64,000 bases of DNA, from contig NZ_JACVQB010000001.1 in NCBI RefSeq assembly GCF_018881575.1, forward strand, positions 978,986 through 1,042,985, read 5' to 3'. Shown one piece after another: positions 38,458 to 45,242 of the stretch. The notes below the pieces were generated by a model, which worked only from the letters and a program-made list of their open reading frames with translations, searched no databases and was not told the DNA's origin. The translations under genes and the position numbers were made by a program. The number at the start of each line of letters is the position of its first letter. The first letter of the stretch is position 1. The stretch is from Polynucleobacter sp. UK-Kesae-W10. Its GTDB lineage: Bacteria; Pseudomonadota; Gammaproteobacteria; Burkholderiales; Burkholderiaceae.

Positions 38458-38949
38458 ATGAAGTTTTTTAAAATATGTATTTTGGCGATCTTTGCTGTAT
38501 TGGTTGCAGCCTGCTCTACTGGTGTAAAGCTTGATGACAATAATAGAGTGGCTACGGTCAGTGCTGGCAGCCCATTGACTTATGATCCGATTTCGGACCC
38601 TATATCAAGCGTATACGGTAAGCGTTCAATTTACTTTGAGTTTGATAGCTACTCTATAGATCCAAAATATGCATCCATTATTTCCGCACATGCCTCGTAT
38701 TTGAAATCCTTTGAGAGGCAAAAAGCATCGATCATTATTCAAGGAAATACAGATGATCGTGGAACTGCAGAATATAACCTAGCCCTTGGCCAGAGGCGAT
38801 CTGAAGCAGTAAAAAAGGCACTTCTGGCTTTGGGTGTAAGCGAGTCTCAGGTTGAAGCGGTTAGCTTTGGTAAAGAGAAGCCTGAAAACCCAGCTCAAAC
38901 GGAAGCAGCTTTTAAAGAAAATCGTCGCGCCGACATTGTTTACCGCTAA
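38458..38949 (+). CDS. OmpA-family (Pal-like) outer membrane lipoprotein
   Basis: A 163-residue lipoprotein with lipobox LVAAC (lipidated C19) and a C-terminal OmpA/Pal peptidoglycan-binding domain (about residues 60-163). Signatures are SIYFEFDSYSI, GNTDDRGTAEYNLALGQRRSEAVKKAL and SFGKEKPENPAQTEAAFKENRRADIVY. It looks like Pal but stands alone, with no tolB or ybgF beside it, so it is probably a second copy or a Pal paralogue that tethers the outer membrane to the wall. Confidence 0.85.
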   Translation: MKFFKICILAIFAVLVAACSTGVKLDDNNRVATVSAGSPLTYDPISDPISSVYGKRSIYFEFDSYSIDPKYASIISAHASYLKSFERQKASIIIQGNTDDRGTAEYNLALGQRRSEAVKKALLALGVSESQVEAVSFGKEKPENPAQTEAAFKENRRADIVYR

Positions 38950-39005
38950 GTTGAATTTGAATTTAGCGACTTAATTGAAACGTCTTCCCACATTCAGAGG
39001 TATGT

Positions 39006-39512
39006 ATGAAATATATTTATCGCAGTATTTTATTGGTTGGATTTTTATTAGTTGGATGCTCAAGCAATAAAGCTCCAACATCTCAGTCAGCAACAGATGT
39101 CTCTCAAACTCAAGTAGATAGCGTTTTGAAAAAAATACAGGTATGCCTATCCGAGGTTAACCAGACTGAAGATGCAAAGTACGTTGATCAGAAAATCATT
39201 GCCCTGTTACCAAACAACCCCAATGCAAAGACATTATTTAATTCAAGTGACAAGATTAGTTCAGAGCAGGCTGTAATTCTTACTCGATTCCAAGAATCTA
39301 CTTTGAGATGTCAGGTAATAGCAAAGGAATTACCGTCACCTGATTTAGTGGCTGTCTATAGCAATTACTACGAAAAAATTGGTGATGTCTATAAAGATTT
39401 AATTGGCCAGAAGATCACAATTGGTGTCGCCAACCAAGAGCGAGCTATGCGTATTCAATATGCTAGATCACGGTGGGCGCAAATCATGAAAGAGCATAAG
39501 GTAGCTAATTAA
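39006..39512 (+). CDS. predicted lipoprotein, unknown function
   Basis: A 168-residue protein with lipobox LLVGC (C18) and a Ser/Gln-rich linker, then an alpha-helical domain with two cysteines (KIQVCLSEVNQTE and TLRCQVIAKEL). I do not recognise the family. It is AT-rich, lies between the Pal-like gene and a zinc-ribbon gene with a 56-base gap and no gap respectively, and may form a small envelope operon with them. Confidence 0.6.
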   Translation: MKYIYRSILLVGFLLVGCSSNKAPTSQSATDVSQTQVDSVLKKIQVCLSEVNQTEDAKYVDQKIIALLPNNPNAKTLFNSSDKISSEQAVILTRFQESTLRCQVIAKELPSPDLVAVYSNYYEKIGDVYKDLIGQKITIGVANQERAMRIQYARSRWAQIMKEHKVAN

Positions 39513-39824
39513 ATGATGTCTTCCGAGTATCGGTTTGTATGTCGATCTTGTAGTTATGAATGCGTTTCTGGGATTGGTGCCGAAAGAGGGCCTCTATTCT
39601 CTAAGGCTGCAATGGTATGTAGCTCTTGTAAAGAGGTTGCAACCTGCACGGTTCCCAATCCTGGGACATTTTTAGACCCGCCAGAGGAGTCTTCTGTTTG
39701 CAAATCTTGCCATTCTGCAAACCATTTGACTCCTTGGGATGGTTTGACATGTCCACATTGCAGGAAGCGAATGAGAGCAATCGGTCCGAATACGAAAGCG
39801 GAACGACCATTTAAGTATTGGTAG
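39513..39824 (+). CDS. small multi-zinc-ribbon protein, unknown function
   Basis: A 103-residue (or 102, two adjacent ATGs) cytoplasmic protein with four Cys-x2-Cys pairs: CRSC, CSSC, CKSC and CPHC. These probably fold two zinc ribbons. It ends with AERPFKYW. I know no function for it. The ATG follows the preceding stop codon immediately, so it is translated with the lipoprotein gene. A bidirectional terminator follows. Confidence 0.65.
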   Translation: MMSSEYRFVCRSCSYECVSGIGAERGPLFSKAAMVCSSCKEVATCTVPNPGTFLDPPEESSVCKSCHSANHLTPWDGLTCPHCRKRMRAIGPNTKAERPFKYW

Positions 39825-39831
39825 CAATTTG

Positions 39832-39860
39832 AACAAAAGACTGTTTGACAGTCTTTTGTT
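39832..39860. terminator. bidirectional intrinsic terminator
   Basis: AACAAAAGACTG (39832-39843) and CAGTCTTTTGTT (39849-39860) pair perfectly over 12 bp around a 5-base loop. A-rich and T-rich flanks allow use from both strands. It separates the plus-strand zinc-ribbon gene from the minus-strand tsdA-like gene. Confidence 0.85.
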
Positions 39861-39888
39861 TAACTAACTTATATAGTGCTGGGTAAAA

Positions 39889-40821
39889 TTATTTTGTTCC
39901 TTGCCCAATGAGTACACCATTTAGGGTGGTCCCATAAAGGTTAACACCATCATCGGCATGGAATCGCTTACGCGTTTTTTCAATATCCCCATCAATCAGC
40001 CTCGGATCTTGGGGGCGTTCGTGCATATTCACATAAGCAGCAACATCCCAGGCTTCAACATCGGATAATGTTTCACCACGGCCAAGAGGCATATTGTGTT
40101 GAATGAATCCGGCTGCAGTATTAATACGGTGCATTCCGGCTCCCCAGTTATAAGAGTCTTTGCCCCACAGCGGCGGAAAGACATAGTTCACGCCAACTTT
40201 TTTGCCTTCCCCATTTTCACCATGGCAAATTGCGCACTGCTTTTCGTAAACCACTTTTCCGCGCGCAATATCAAATCCTCCTTTGGGTGGTTGAGGTTCA
40301 TCAAAACCTCTGCCTGGAAGCGCTTTCCCAGTTGGCGCTCCTGTTGATAACCAATAAGAATAGGTAGTAAGAGCAAGAATAATTTCGCCATCAGCTGGCG
40401 GTGGAGTGCCATTCATGCTGTATGAAAAACAACCTTGCAACCTTTCTGCGTAGGTGTTTACTTTATTATTTTTTTTGCGATACGCAGGGTACATTGGATA
40501 AGCACCCCACATTGGGGATGAGTTTGCTTTTCTACCTCGATCTAAATGGCAATTCACACAATTCATCTCATTGCCAACATTTTGAGGGGCAAGCGCCTTT
40601 GTATTAACAAATAGCGCCTCTCCCTTACGAACCAAATCCCCAAAGGCATTGTTTTGTAGATCTGAATCCTTAGGCGGTTGGAAGTATTTTTCACTACTTA
40701 ATTTGTTGGGTGCTGCAGGAATCTGTGTTTGATCATCCAGCTTGCTTTTATCTGCGGCGTAAATAGCGGTGCACAAAAATAGTGATATCAGGGCAATGCA
40801 ATGTTTGGAGTAATTTTTCAT
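39889..40821 (-). CDS. tsdA: thiosulfate dehydrogenase (tetrathionate-forming), TsdA-like dihaem cytochrome c
   Basis: A 310-residue periplasmic dihaem cytochrome c with a signal peptide ending near residue 22. Haem 1 is C88-V-N-C91-H92 and haem 2 is C196-A-I-C199-H200. C131 in ERLQGCFSYSMNG lies 39 residues after the haem 1 histidine, in the place of the unusual cysteine haem ligand and active-site residue of TsdA. M244 in HNMPLG fits the haem 2 axial ligand. FPPLWGKDSYNWGAGM and HRINTAAGFI are also TsdA-like. It should join two thiosulfates to tetrathionate. It follows a dihaem partner gene by 45 bases. Confidence 0.85.
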   Translation of the reverse strand: MKNYSKHCIALISLFLCTAIYAADKSKLDDQTQIPAAPNKLSSEKYFQPPKDSDLQNNAFGDLVRKGEALFVNTKALAPQNVGNEMNCVNCHLDRGRKANSSPMWGAYPMYPAYRKKNNKVNTYAERLQGCFSYSMNGTPPPADGEIILALTTYSYWLSTGAPTGKALPGRGFDEPQPPKGGFDIARGKVVYEKQCAICHGENGEGKKVGVNYVFPPLWGKDSYNWGAGMHRINTAAGFIQHNMPLGRGETLSDVEAWDVAAYVNMHERPQDPRLIDGDIEKTRKRFHADDGVNLYGTTLNGVLIGQGTK

Positions 40822-40866
40822 ATCTCAATACATCTCATGAATATTTATTGTTAGTAGAGTGAATTT

Positions 40867-41580
40867 TTATCTCAAGCGATGCTGAGATTCATCAAAGGGT
40901 TCTGTTGAATCACCAAGACTGCCAAAGTACTCAGATACGGCTTTAATTTGCGCTTCTGTAAGGCTGGCAGCAATGTGTTGCATTAGATGATTAGGATCAT
41001 TGTGTCTTGTTGCAGGAATATTGCTAGTCTTTTTTGGTGTTGTTAATTTTTGCTCTCTCCATGCATTCAATTGATTTTCAAGATACAAGGGAGATTGACC
41101 TGCAAGAGGTGGGAATGAATCACCTACGCCAACACCATCTGGGCCATGACAAAGCGTGCATTCAGGAATATTTTTATTCCACTCCCCACGTGTAGCAATC
41201 CAAGCGCCGCTGCCTTGTACTGGATTGGATTTAGTGGAGTTGTTGACATTGACTTTAGGCCGCTTGGAATAGGCAATTGCAAGTTCTTTAATTTCCTCAT
41301 CAGATAGGGCTTTAGCAATCGGCCCCATTACTGGATTCTCTCTTGCCCCACTTCTAAAGTCGTAGAGTTGCTTTTCAATATATGGGGCTGGTAGACCAGA
41401 TAACCTTGGAAATCCAGAGGAGGGCATTCCCTTTCCATCTGCTCCATGACAGGCGATGCAAGGCATTGCTGCTGGATTTGAACCGCCGTGAACCATGATG
41501 GCTTCCCCGTCTGCTGCAAATCCACTAATGGGTAATAGGGCCCAGATAAAAATGAAATAGACGATTCTAAGTATTTGCAT
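40867..41580 (-). CDS. tsdB: dihaem cytochrome c, TsdB-like electron acceptor
   Basis: A 237-residue periplasmic protein with a signal peptide to about residue 23 and two class I cytochrome c domains: C41-I-A-C44-H45 and C141-T-L-C144-H145. Each is followed by a later Met-containing segment (ENPVMGPIAK near 82; DPNHLMQHIAASL). Position directly upstream of tsdA on the same strand matches tsdBA operons, where TsdB accepts electrons from TsdA. The ATG at 41580 is chosen over one five codons upstream because it starts the signal peptide. Related dihaem c4 cytochromes deliver electrons to oxidases, an alternative reading. Confidence 0.78.
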   Translation of the reverse strand: MQILRIVYFIFIWALLPISGFAADGEAIMVHGGSNPAAMPCIACHGADGKGMPSSGFPRLSGLPAPYIEKQLYDFRSGARENPVMGPIAKALSDEEIKELAIAYSKRPKVNVNNSTKSNPVQGSGAWIATRGEWNKNIPECTLCHGPDGVGVGDSFPPLAGQSPLYLENQLNAWREQKLTTPKKTSNIPATRHNDPNHLMQHIAASLTEAQIKAVSEYFGSLGDSTEPFDESQHRLR

Positions 41581-41608
41581 ATTTATATTTCCCAACTGCC
41601 TATGATTT

Positions 41609-41634
41609 AATATATATTATGATATATTATATAT
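41609..41634. promoter_or_regulatory. AT-rich dyads in the tsdB/yeeE divergent promoter
   Basis: The 78-base gap between divergent tsdB and the first YeeE gene is almost pure A/T. It contains AATATATATT (41609-41618, perfect palindrome) and ATATAT-T-ATATAT (41622-41634, perfect around a central T). ArsR repressors of the BigR/SqrR type bind AT-rich dyads of this kind, and such a repressor gene lies in the operon read from here (44657). The site would control tsdBA and the YeeE operon together. Confidence 0.5.
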
Positions 41635-41658
41635 TAGTAAATTAAAAGGAGAAATTGC

Positions 41659-42186
41659 ATGTCTGAGACAAAAATTTCAAACCTACCTCAGCCTTATTGG
41701 AACCCCTTGGTAGCGGGTATTTTGCTTGGAATGGTATTGCTGACGACTTTTGTCATAACCGGTCATGGGCTGGGGGCAACTGGCTTTACTACTCGTTTGA
41801 CTGCTTGGTTGGGAATGAACCTTGCTCCAGTAGCCACAAGTGCAAATGATTATTTGGGTGGAATGGTAGAGGATGGCAAGCCATTAAATGCCTGGATTAC
41901 ATGGCAGGTGGCTGGTGTTGCTATAGGCGCCCTTATTTCCGCTTATTTTGCCCACAGGATTCAGTTTCAGATGGATGGGCGCAAATTCTTGGGGGGATCT
42001 AAGCGTCCCATTACCGCACTGATGGGTGGCGTATTGGCTGGTTTTGGTGCTCGTATTGCTGCGGGATGCACTAGTGGGTTGGGATTATCAGGGGCGGCAG
42101 TCTTAAGTCTTGCTGGATTCACATTTTTGTGCACATTCTTTGCGGTTGGCTTATTGGCCAATCGCTTTATTAAAGAGGAGAAATAA
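41659..42186 (+). CDS. YeeE/YedE-type sulfur transport protein, first half-size subunit
   Basis: A 175-residue membrane protein with about four transmembrane segments and the YeeE/YedE (DUF395) motif FGARIAAGCTSGLGLSGAAVLS near residue 136, with a conserved cysteine that in characterised YeeE takes part in thiosulfate passage. It is preceded by a strong AAAGGAG site. The partner half starts one base after its stop codon, so the two probably form one channel. Confidence 0.82.
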   Translation: MSETKISNLPQPYWNPLVAGILLGMVLLTTFVITGHGLGATGFTTRLTAWLGMNLAPVATSANDYLGGMVEDGKPLNAWITWQVAGVAIGALISAYFAHRIQFQMDGRKFLGGSKRPITALMGGVLAGFGARIAAGCTSGLGLSGAAVLSLAGFTFLCTFFAVGLLANRFIKEEK

Positions 42187-42187
42187 T

Positions 42188-42757
42188 ATGGAAATCATTA
42201 TTTCAGGCCTTCTATTGGGCGGTGCTTTTGGTTTTGTACTGGAGCGCGCAGGGTTTGGTAATCCAAATAAGTTGACAGCTCAGTTTCGATTAACTGACTG
42301 GTCAGTTTTTAAAGTGATGTTCACGGCGATTGTTGTTGCAGCCGTTGGCTTAATGATTTTTGAAAAGCTAGGCATTGTTGCAGTGGATGAGTTGTTTGTA
42401 CCACCAGCATTCTTGGGGGCCGCAGCGCTAGGTGGTGCCTTAGTAGGGGCGGGATTTGCTATAGGTGGATATTGCCCAGGTACATCAGTAGTTGGAATGA
42501 TGTCTGGACGCATTGATGCAGCAATTTTCTTAATTGGCTTGCTATTTGGTACGGTCATATTTTCTGGAATATATCCAAGCATCGAAGCTTTAACGACTCT
42601 GGGTGAGTTTTCTAAGGCCGATGCTTTGCCAGCAGCTTTGAATGTTTCAAGTCTCTCTATAGATGTGGTGATGGTATTAGCAGCAGTTGGTGTTTTCTTA
42701 TTTGGGTCATGGATGGAGAAAAAATCTATAGGTCCAGTGAGCTCTAAATTAAATTAA
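42188..42757 (+). CDS. YeeE/YedE-type sulfur transport protein, second half-size subunit
   Basis: A 189-residue membrane protein with about five hydrophobic helices. The start FVLERAGFGNPNKL (near residue 18) and the motif GFAIGGYCPGTSVVGMMSGRIDA near 93 (conserved cysteine) are typical of the second repeat of YeeE/YedE proteins. The frame is open upstream into the previous gene; the ATG at 42188 has GAGGAG before it. Likely works with the previous gene to move thiosulfate or another reduced sulfur compound across the inner membrane. Confidence 0.82.
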   Translation: MEIIISGLLLGGAFGFVLERAGFGNPNKLTAQFRLTDWSVFKVMFTAIVVAAVGLMIFEKLGIVAVDELFVPPAFLGAAALGGALVGAGFAIGGYCPGTSVVGMMSGRIDAAIFLIGLLFGTVIFSGIYPSIEALTTLGEFSKADALPAALNVSSLSIDVVMVLAAVGVFLFGSWMEKKSIGPVSSKLN

Positions 42758-42777
42758 TTCTTATAACTAGGAAATCT

Positions 42778-43011
42778 ATGTCTAAAAAATCAACAGTAGC
42801 TGCACTTATATTGGCATTATCTGGTCTAGCGGCAGCTCCAATGGCGCGTGCCGCAGATACTCCTCCTGCAACAACTGGGGCAGAGCAAAAAAATCCATGT
42901 GGTCCAAAGAAGGATGCCCCAAATCCATGTGGACCTGCTAAGAAAAAGCCAGCCAATCCATGCGGCCCGTCTAATCCTTGTGGCCCTAAGAAGCGTAAAG
43001 CCGCCGAATAA
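42778..43011 (+). CDS. small secreted Asn-Pro-Cys-Gly-Pro repeat protein
   Basis: A 77-residue protein with a signal peptide (cleavage near ARA-ADTPP, residue 25/26). The mature part has four NPCGP units with cysteines at 41, 51, 62 and 68, separated by Lys/Pro/Ala linkers, and a basic tail KKRKAAE. It has no predicted fold. The gene lies inside the YeeE-rhodanese-ArsR operon. Free, exposed cysteines in a proline-rich chain could carry persulfide or bind a metal such as copper. Both ideas are inference. Confidence 0.7.
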   Translation: MSKKSTVAALILALSGLAAAPMARAADTPPATTGAEQKNPCGPKKDAPNPCGPAKKKPANPCGPSNPCGPKKRKAAE

Positions 43012-43019
43012 TTTTTAAT

Positions 43020-43652
43020 ATGCTGGTTCAATCAACTCTCTGCATGGCCGCGCAAGAGATTGTGAGTGTGCAGACCCGCTATGCCAAACAAGGCAAGAGC
43101 TTATGTGAGGCTGCACTCTATGGATCAAAGCAGTTTGTTGAATGGCAGCATTACCCAAGAAATGACTTGGTAGATTCTGATAGTGGATATGAATTTTATT
43201 ATCACTCTCACGAATCCGAAGGGATGCCAAATGGGGAGCATGGCCACTTTCATCTGTTTAAGCGAAGTACAAACACGCCAGAAAAATTTCATCATCTGAT
43301 TGGAATTGCATTGAATCAACAAGGTTTGCCCGTCAGAATTTTTACCACTAATCAATGGGTAACGGGAGAGTCTATGGTCGACGCTAAAGCAGTCATTAAG
43401 GCATTGAGGGGATTTGATGTAGTAACCAAGGGTAGAGCAGGACCAATCGCTCGATGGGTAAGCGCATTCACTAAATTGTTTTATCTTGAAATGGAAAAGC
43501 TCATTCATCAGCGTGATGAAAGAATTAACCAACTCAAAGTCAAGGTGGGTAACCTGCCATCGGTATTACAGTCCAAGAAACATCATGTCATTACGGAATG
43601 CAAAATTGACTTACTTAATCGTCTTTCTGAGCATTTATTGGTAGTAAATTAA
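43020..43652 (+). CDS. conserved protein of unknown function (DUF6969-like)
   Basis: A 210-residue soluble protein without a signal peptide. A central block contains EWQHYPRNDLVDSDSGYEFYYHSH then GEHGHFHLF (about residues 41-80), a His/Tyr-rich signature I associate with the uncharacterised DUF6969 family. The C-terminal third is helical and may form a coiled coil (LIHQRDERINQLKVKVG). The cluster of conserved histidines suggests metal binding. It sits between the Cys-repeat gene and the rhodanese gene in one operon, so a role in sulfur handling is likely but unproven. Confidence 0.6.
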   Translation: MLVQSTLCMAAQEIVSVQTRYAKQGKSLCEAALYGSKQFVEWQHYPRNDLVDSDSGYEFYYHSHESEGMPNGEHGHFHLFKRSTNTPEKFHHLIGIALNQQGLPVRIFTTNQWVTGESMVDAKAVIKALRGFDVVTKGRAGPIARWVSAFTKLFYLEMEKLIHQRDERINQLKVKVGNLPSVLQSKKHHVITECKIDLLNRLSEHLLVVN

Positions 43653-43666
43653 TTAAAGGAGTTGAA

Positions 43667-44644
43667 ATGAAAAAGATTCAATGGATGTTGGCTGTTGTCT
43701 TAAGTTCATTAATTGGGCTTGTCCATGCGATTGACTTGCCTGGCCCAGTAGTGACGGCAGATTGGCTTAGCAAAAACCAATCAGAGGTTCAAATTGTTGA
43801 GGTGAGAACAGATACTGCTAGCTATCTAAAAACTCCAGAATTTGATGTTGATAAAAAAACCGGAAAGAAGTTCTTGGTTGAGATGGGTGGTCATATCAAT
43901 AATTCAAGTCTTCTTGACTTTAAGAAGGTTAGGGTTGAGCGCGTGGTAGATGGAAAAAAAGTGAAATTTTTAATTCCAGAAAAAGCTGACTTTGAGAAGT
44001 TAATTCAATCTGCAGGCGTGAATGCGGATAAGCCAATCATTCTTGTTCCTGTTGGGCAGGATATGTCTGACGTAGATGAGGCACTGCGAACCTACTGGGA
44101 ATTTAAGGTTTATGGAGAAGATCGGGTAGCTGTATTAGATGGTGGTATTGCTGGCTGGCTCAACGAAGGCCGGGAGTTCACCACTACTAATTCACAAAAA
44201 GCCGATGGAAACTGGGTAGCAAAAGCATACCGCAAAGAATTGATCGCCAGCTCAGATGAGGTCGCTGCAGCATCCAAAACTGGCAAACCACAGTTACTTG
44301 ATGCACGTCAGCCAGCCCAGTATTGGGGTGTTGCAAAGAGTCCTTCGGTATTGACTTATGGCCATATTGCCGGCGCAAAGGAATTGGCCCCTGAGTTGCT
44401 AGCTAAACCAAGTAATGGAGCGCTATATTTCTGGAGTAAGAATACTTATGAGGCATTAATGGCTGGTAATGGTCTTAGCAATAAGGCTCCAACTATTACT
44501 TACTGCAATACCGGTCATTTGGCTGCGGGAGGGTGGTTTGTAATGTCTGAATTGGTCGGCAATAAATCTACAAAGTTATATGATGGTTCTTTACATCTTT
44601 GGACTCTCGAGGGGCGTCCATTAGTAGGTGTGCCTTTAAATTAA
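43667..44644 (+). CDS. periplasmic two-domain rhodanese-type sulfurtransferase
   Basis: A 325-residue exported protein with signal peptide to about residue 21 and two rhodanese domains. The first (about 25-170) has no cysteine at its active loop (VPVGQDMSDVDEAL, residues 128-140). The second (about 195-320) has C280 in TITYCNTGHLAAGGWF, the catalytic cysteine. This inactive-plus-active layout is that of thiosulfate/mercaptopyruvate sulfurtransferases. It would move sulfane sulfur in the periplasm from thiosulfate or persulfide to an acceptor. An AAGGAG site lies just before the ATG. Confidence 0.85.
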   Translation: MKKIQWMLAVVLSSLIGLVHAIDLPGPVVTADWLSKNQSEVQIVEVRTDTASYLKTPEFDVDKKTGKKFLVEMGGHINNSSLLDFKKVRVERVVDGKKVKFLIPEKADFEKLIQSAGVNADKPIILVPVGQDMSDVDEALRTYWEFKVYGEDRVAVLDGGIAGWLNEGREFTTTNSQKADGNWVAKAYRKELIASSDEVAAASKTGKPQLLDARQPAQYWGVAKSPSVLTYGHIAGAKELAPELLAKPSNGALYFWSKNTYEALMAGNGLSNKAPTITYCNTGHLAAGGWFVMSELVGNKSTKLYDGSLHLWTLEGRPLVGVPLN

Positions 44645-44656
44645 CAGTTTAAAAAT

Positions 44657-44974
44657 ATGACAACCATTCAATCAAAAATTAACTTAAAGAAAATGCAAGC
44701 TTCAGCTGATGAGGCTTGTCGTTTAATGAAGGTGTTAGCAAATCGCGACCGCATGCTTTTGCTATGTGAAATCAGTCAAGGCGAGAAATGTGTCGGAGAG
44801 CTTGAAGAGGCTCTTGATATTCATCAGCCTACCCTTTCGCAGCAATTGACGGTATTGCGTAATGAAGAGTTGGTTGAAACTAGGAGAGAGGGTAAGCAGA
44901 TTTATTACTCACTCTCAAGTAGTGAGGCATTAGAAGTTATGAGCGTTCTTTATAAAAATTATTGTGGTAAATAA
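44657..44974 (+). CDS. ArsR-family repressor of the persulfide-sensing BigR/SqrR/SoxR type
   Basis: A 105-residue winged-helix repressor (VLANRDRMLLLCEISQGEK, HQPTLSQQLTVLRNEELVETRREGKQIYYSL). C37 and C103 are 66 residues apart, the same spacing as the two persulfide-sensing cysteines of SqrR (41/107) and BigR (42/108) as I recall them. C21 and C45 are extra. It should release DNA when the pair forms a disulfide or polysulfide bridge. It lies late in the YeeE operon and probably represses its own operon and the SQR/dioxygenase genes. Confidence 0.85.
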   Translation: MTTIQSKINLKKMQASADEACRLMKVLANRDRMLLLCEISQGEKCVGELEEALDIHQPTLSQQLTVLRNEELVETRREGKQIYYSLSSSEALEVMSVLYKNYCGK

Positions 44975-44988
44975 AAAGAGGTATTAAT

Positions 44989-45201
44989 ATGAAATGTAAC
45001 GTCGGTGGTATTGATCGTGTATTGCGTATCATTGTTGGCTTAGCATTAATTGGAATGACTATTGCTGGCATGATTGGTGTTTGGGGTTGGATTGGTGTTG
45101 TACCTTTGGCTACAGGCTTATTCAAGTTCTGCCCTCTATATCCAATTCTTGGAATTAATTCCTGCGGAACCGGTTCTGGCGGTGGTGGTTTCTGCAAGTA
45201 A
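44989..45201 (+). CDS. DUF2892 inner membrane protein (YgaP C-terminal-like)
   Basis: A 70-residue protein with two transmembrane helices, MKCNVGGIDRVLRIIVGLALIG then WIGVVPLATGLFKFCPLYPILGI-type sequence. This matches the DUF2892 module found fused to a rhodanese in YgaP. Cysteines at residue 3, in FKFCPLY, in NSCGTG and near the end may carry sulfur. It is the last gene of the ArsR operon. Here the rhodanese is a separate protein, so the two may work together. Confidence 0.82.
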   Translation: MKCNVGGIDRVLRIIVGLALIGMTIAGMIGVWGWIGVVPLATGLFKFCPLYPILGINSCGTGSGGGGFCK

Positions 45202-45242
45202 GTGTTAATGAGGCATTCTGAGTCAAGGAATGCCTCATGGCT

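Noticed and set aside
42744..43031. Minus-strand frame rich in Gly-Pro-His-Gly repeats
   Set aside because: It is the reverse reading of the NPCGP-repeat gene. The plus-strand frame has a signal peptide, good spacing in the operon and a plausible start.
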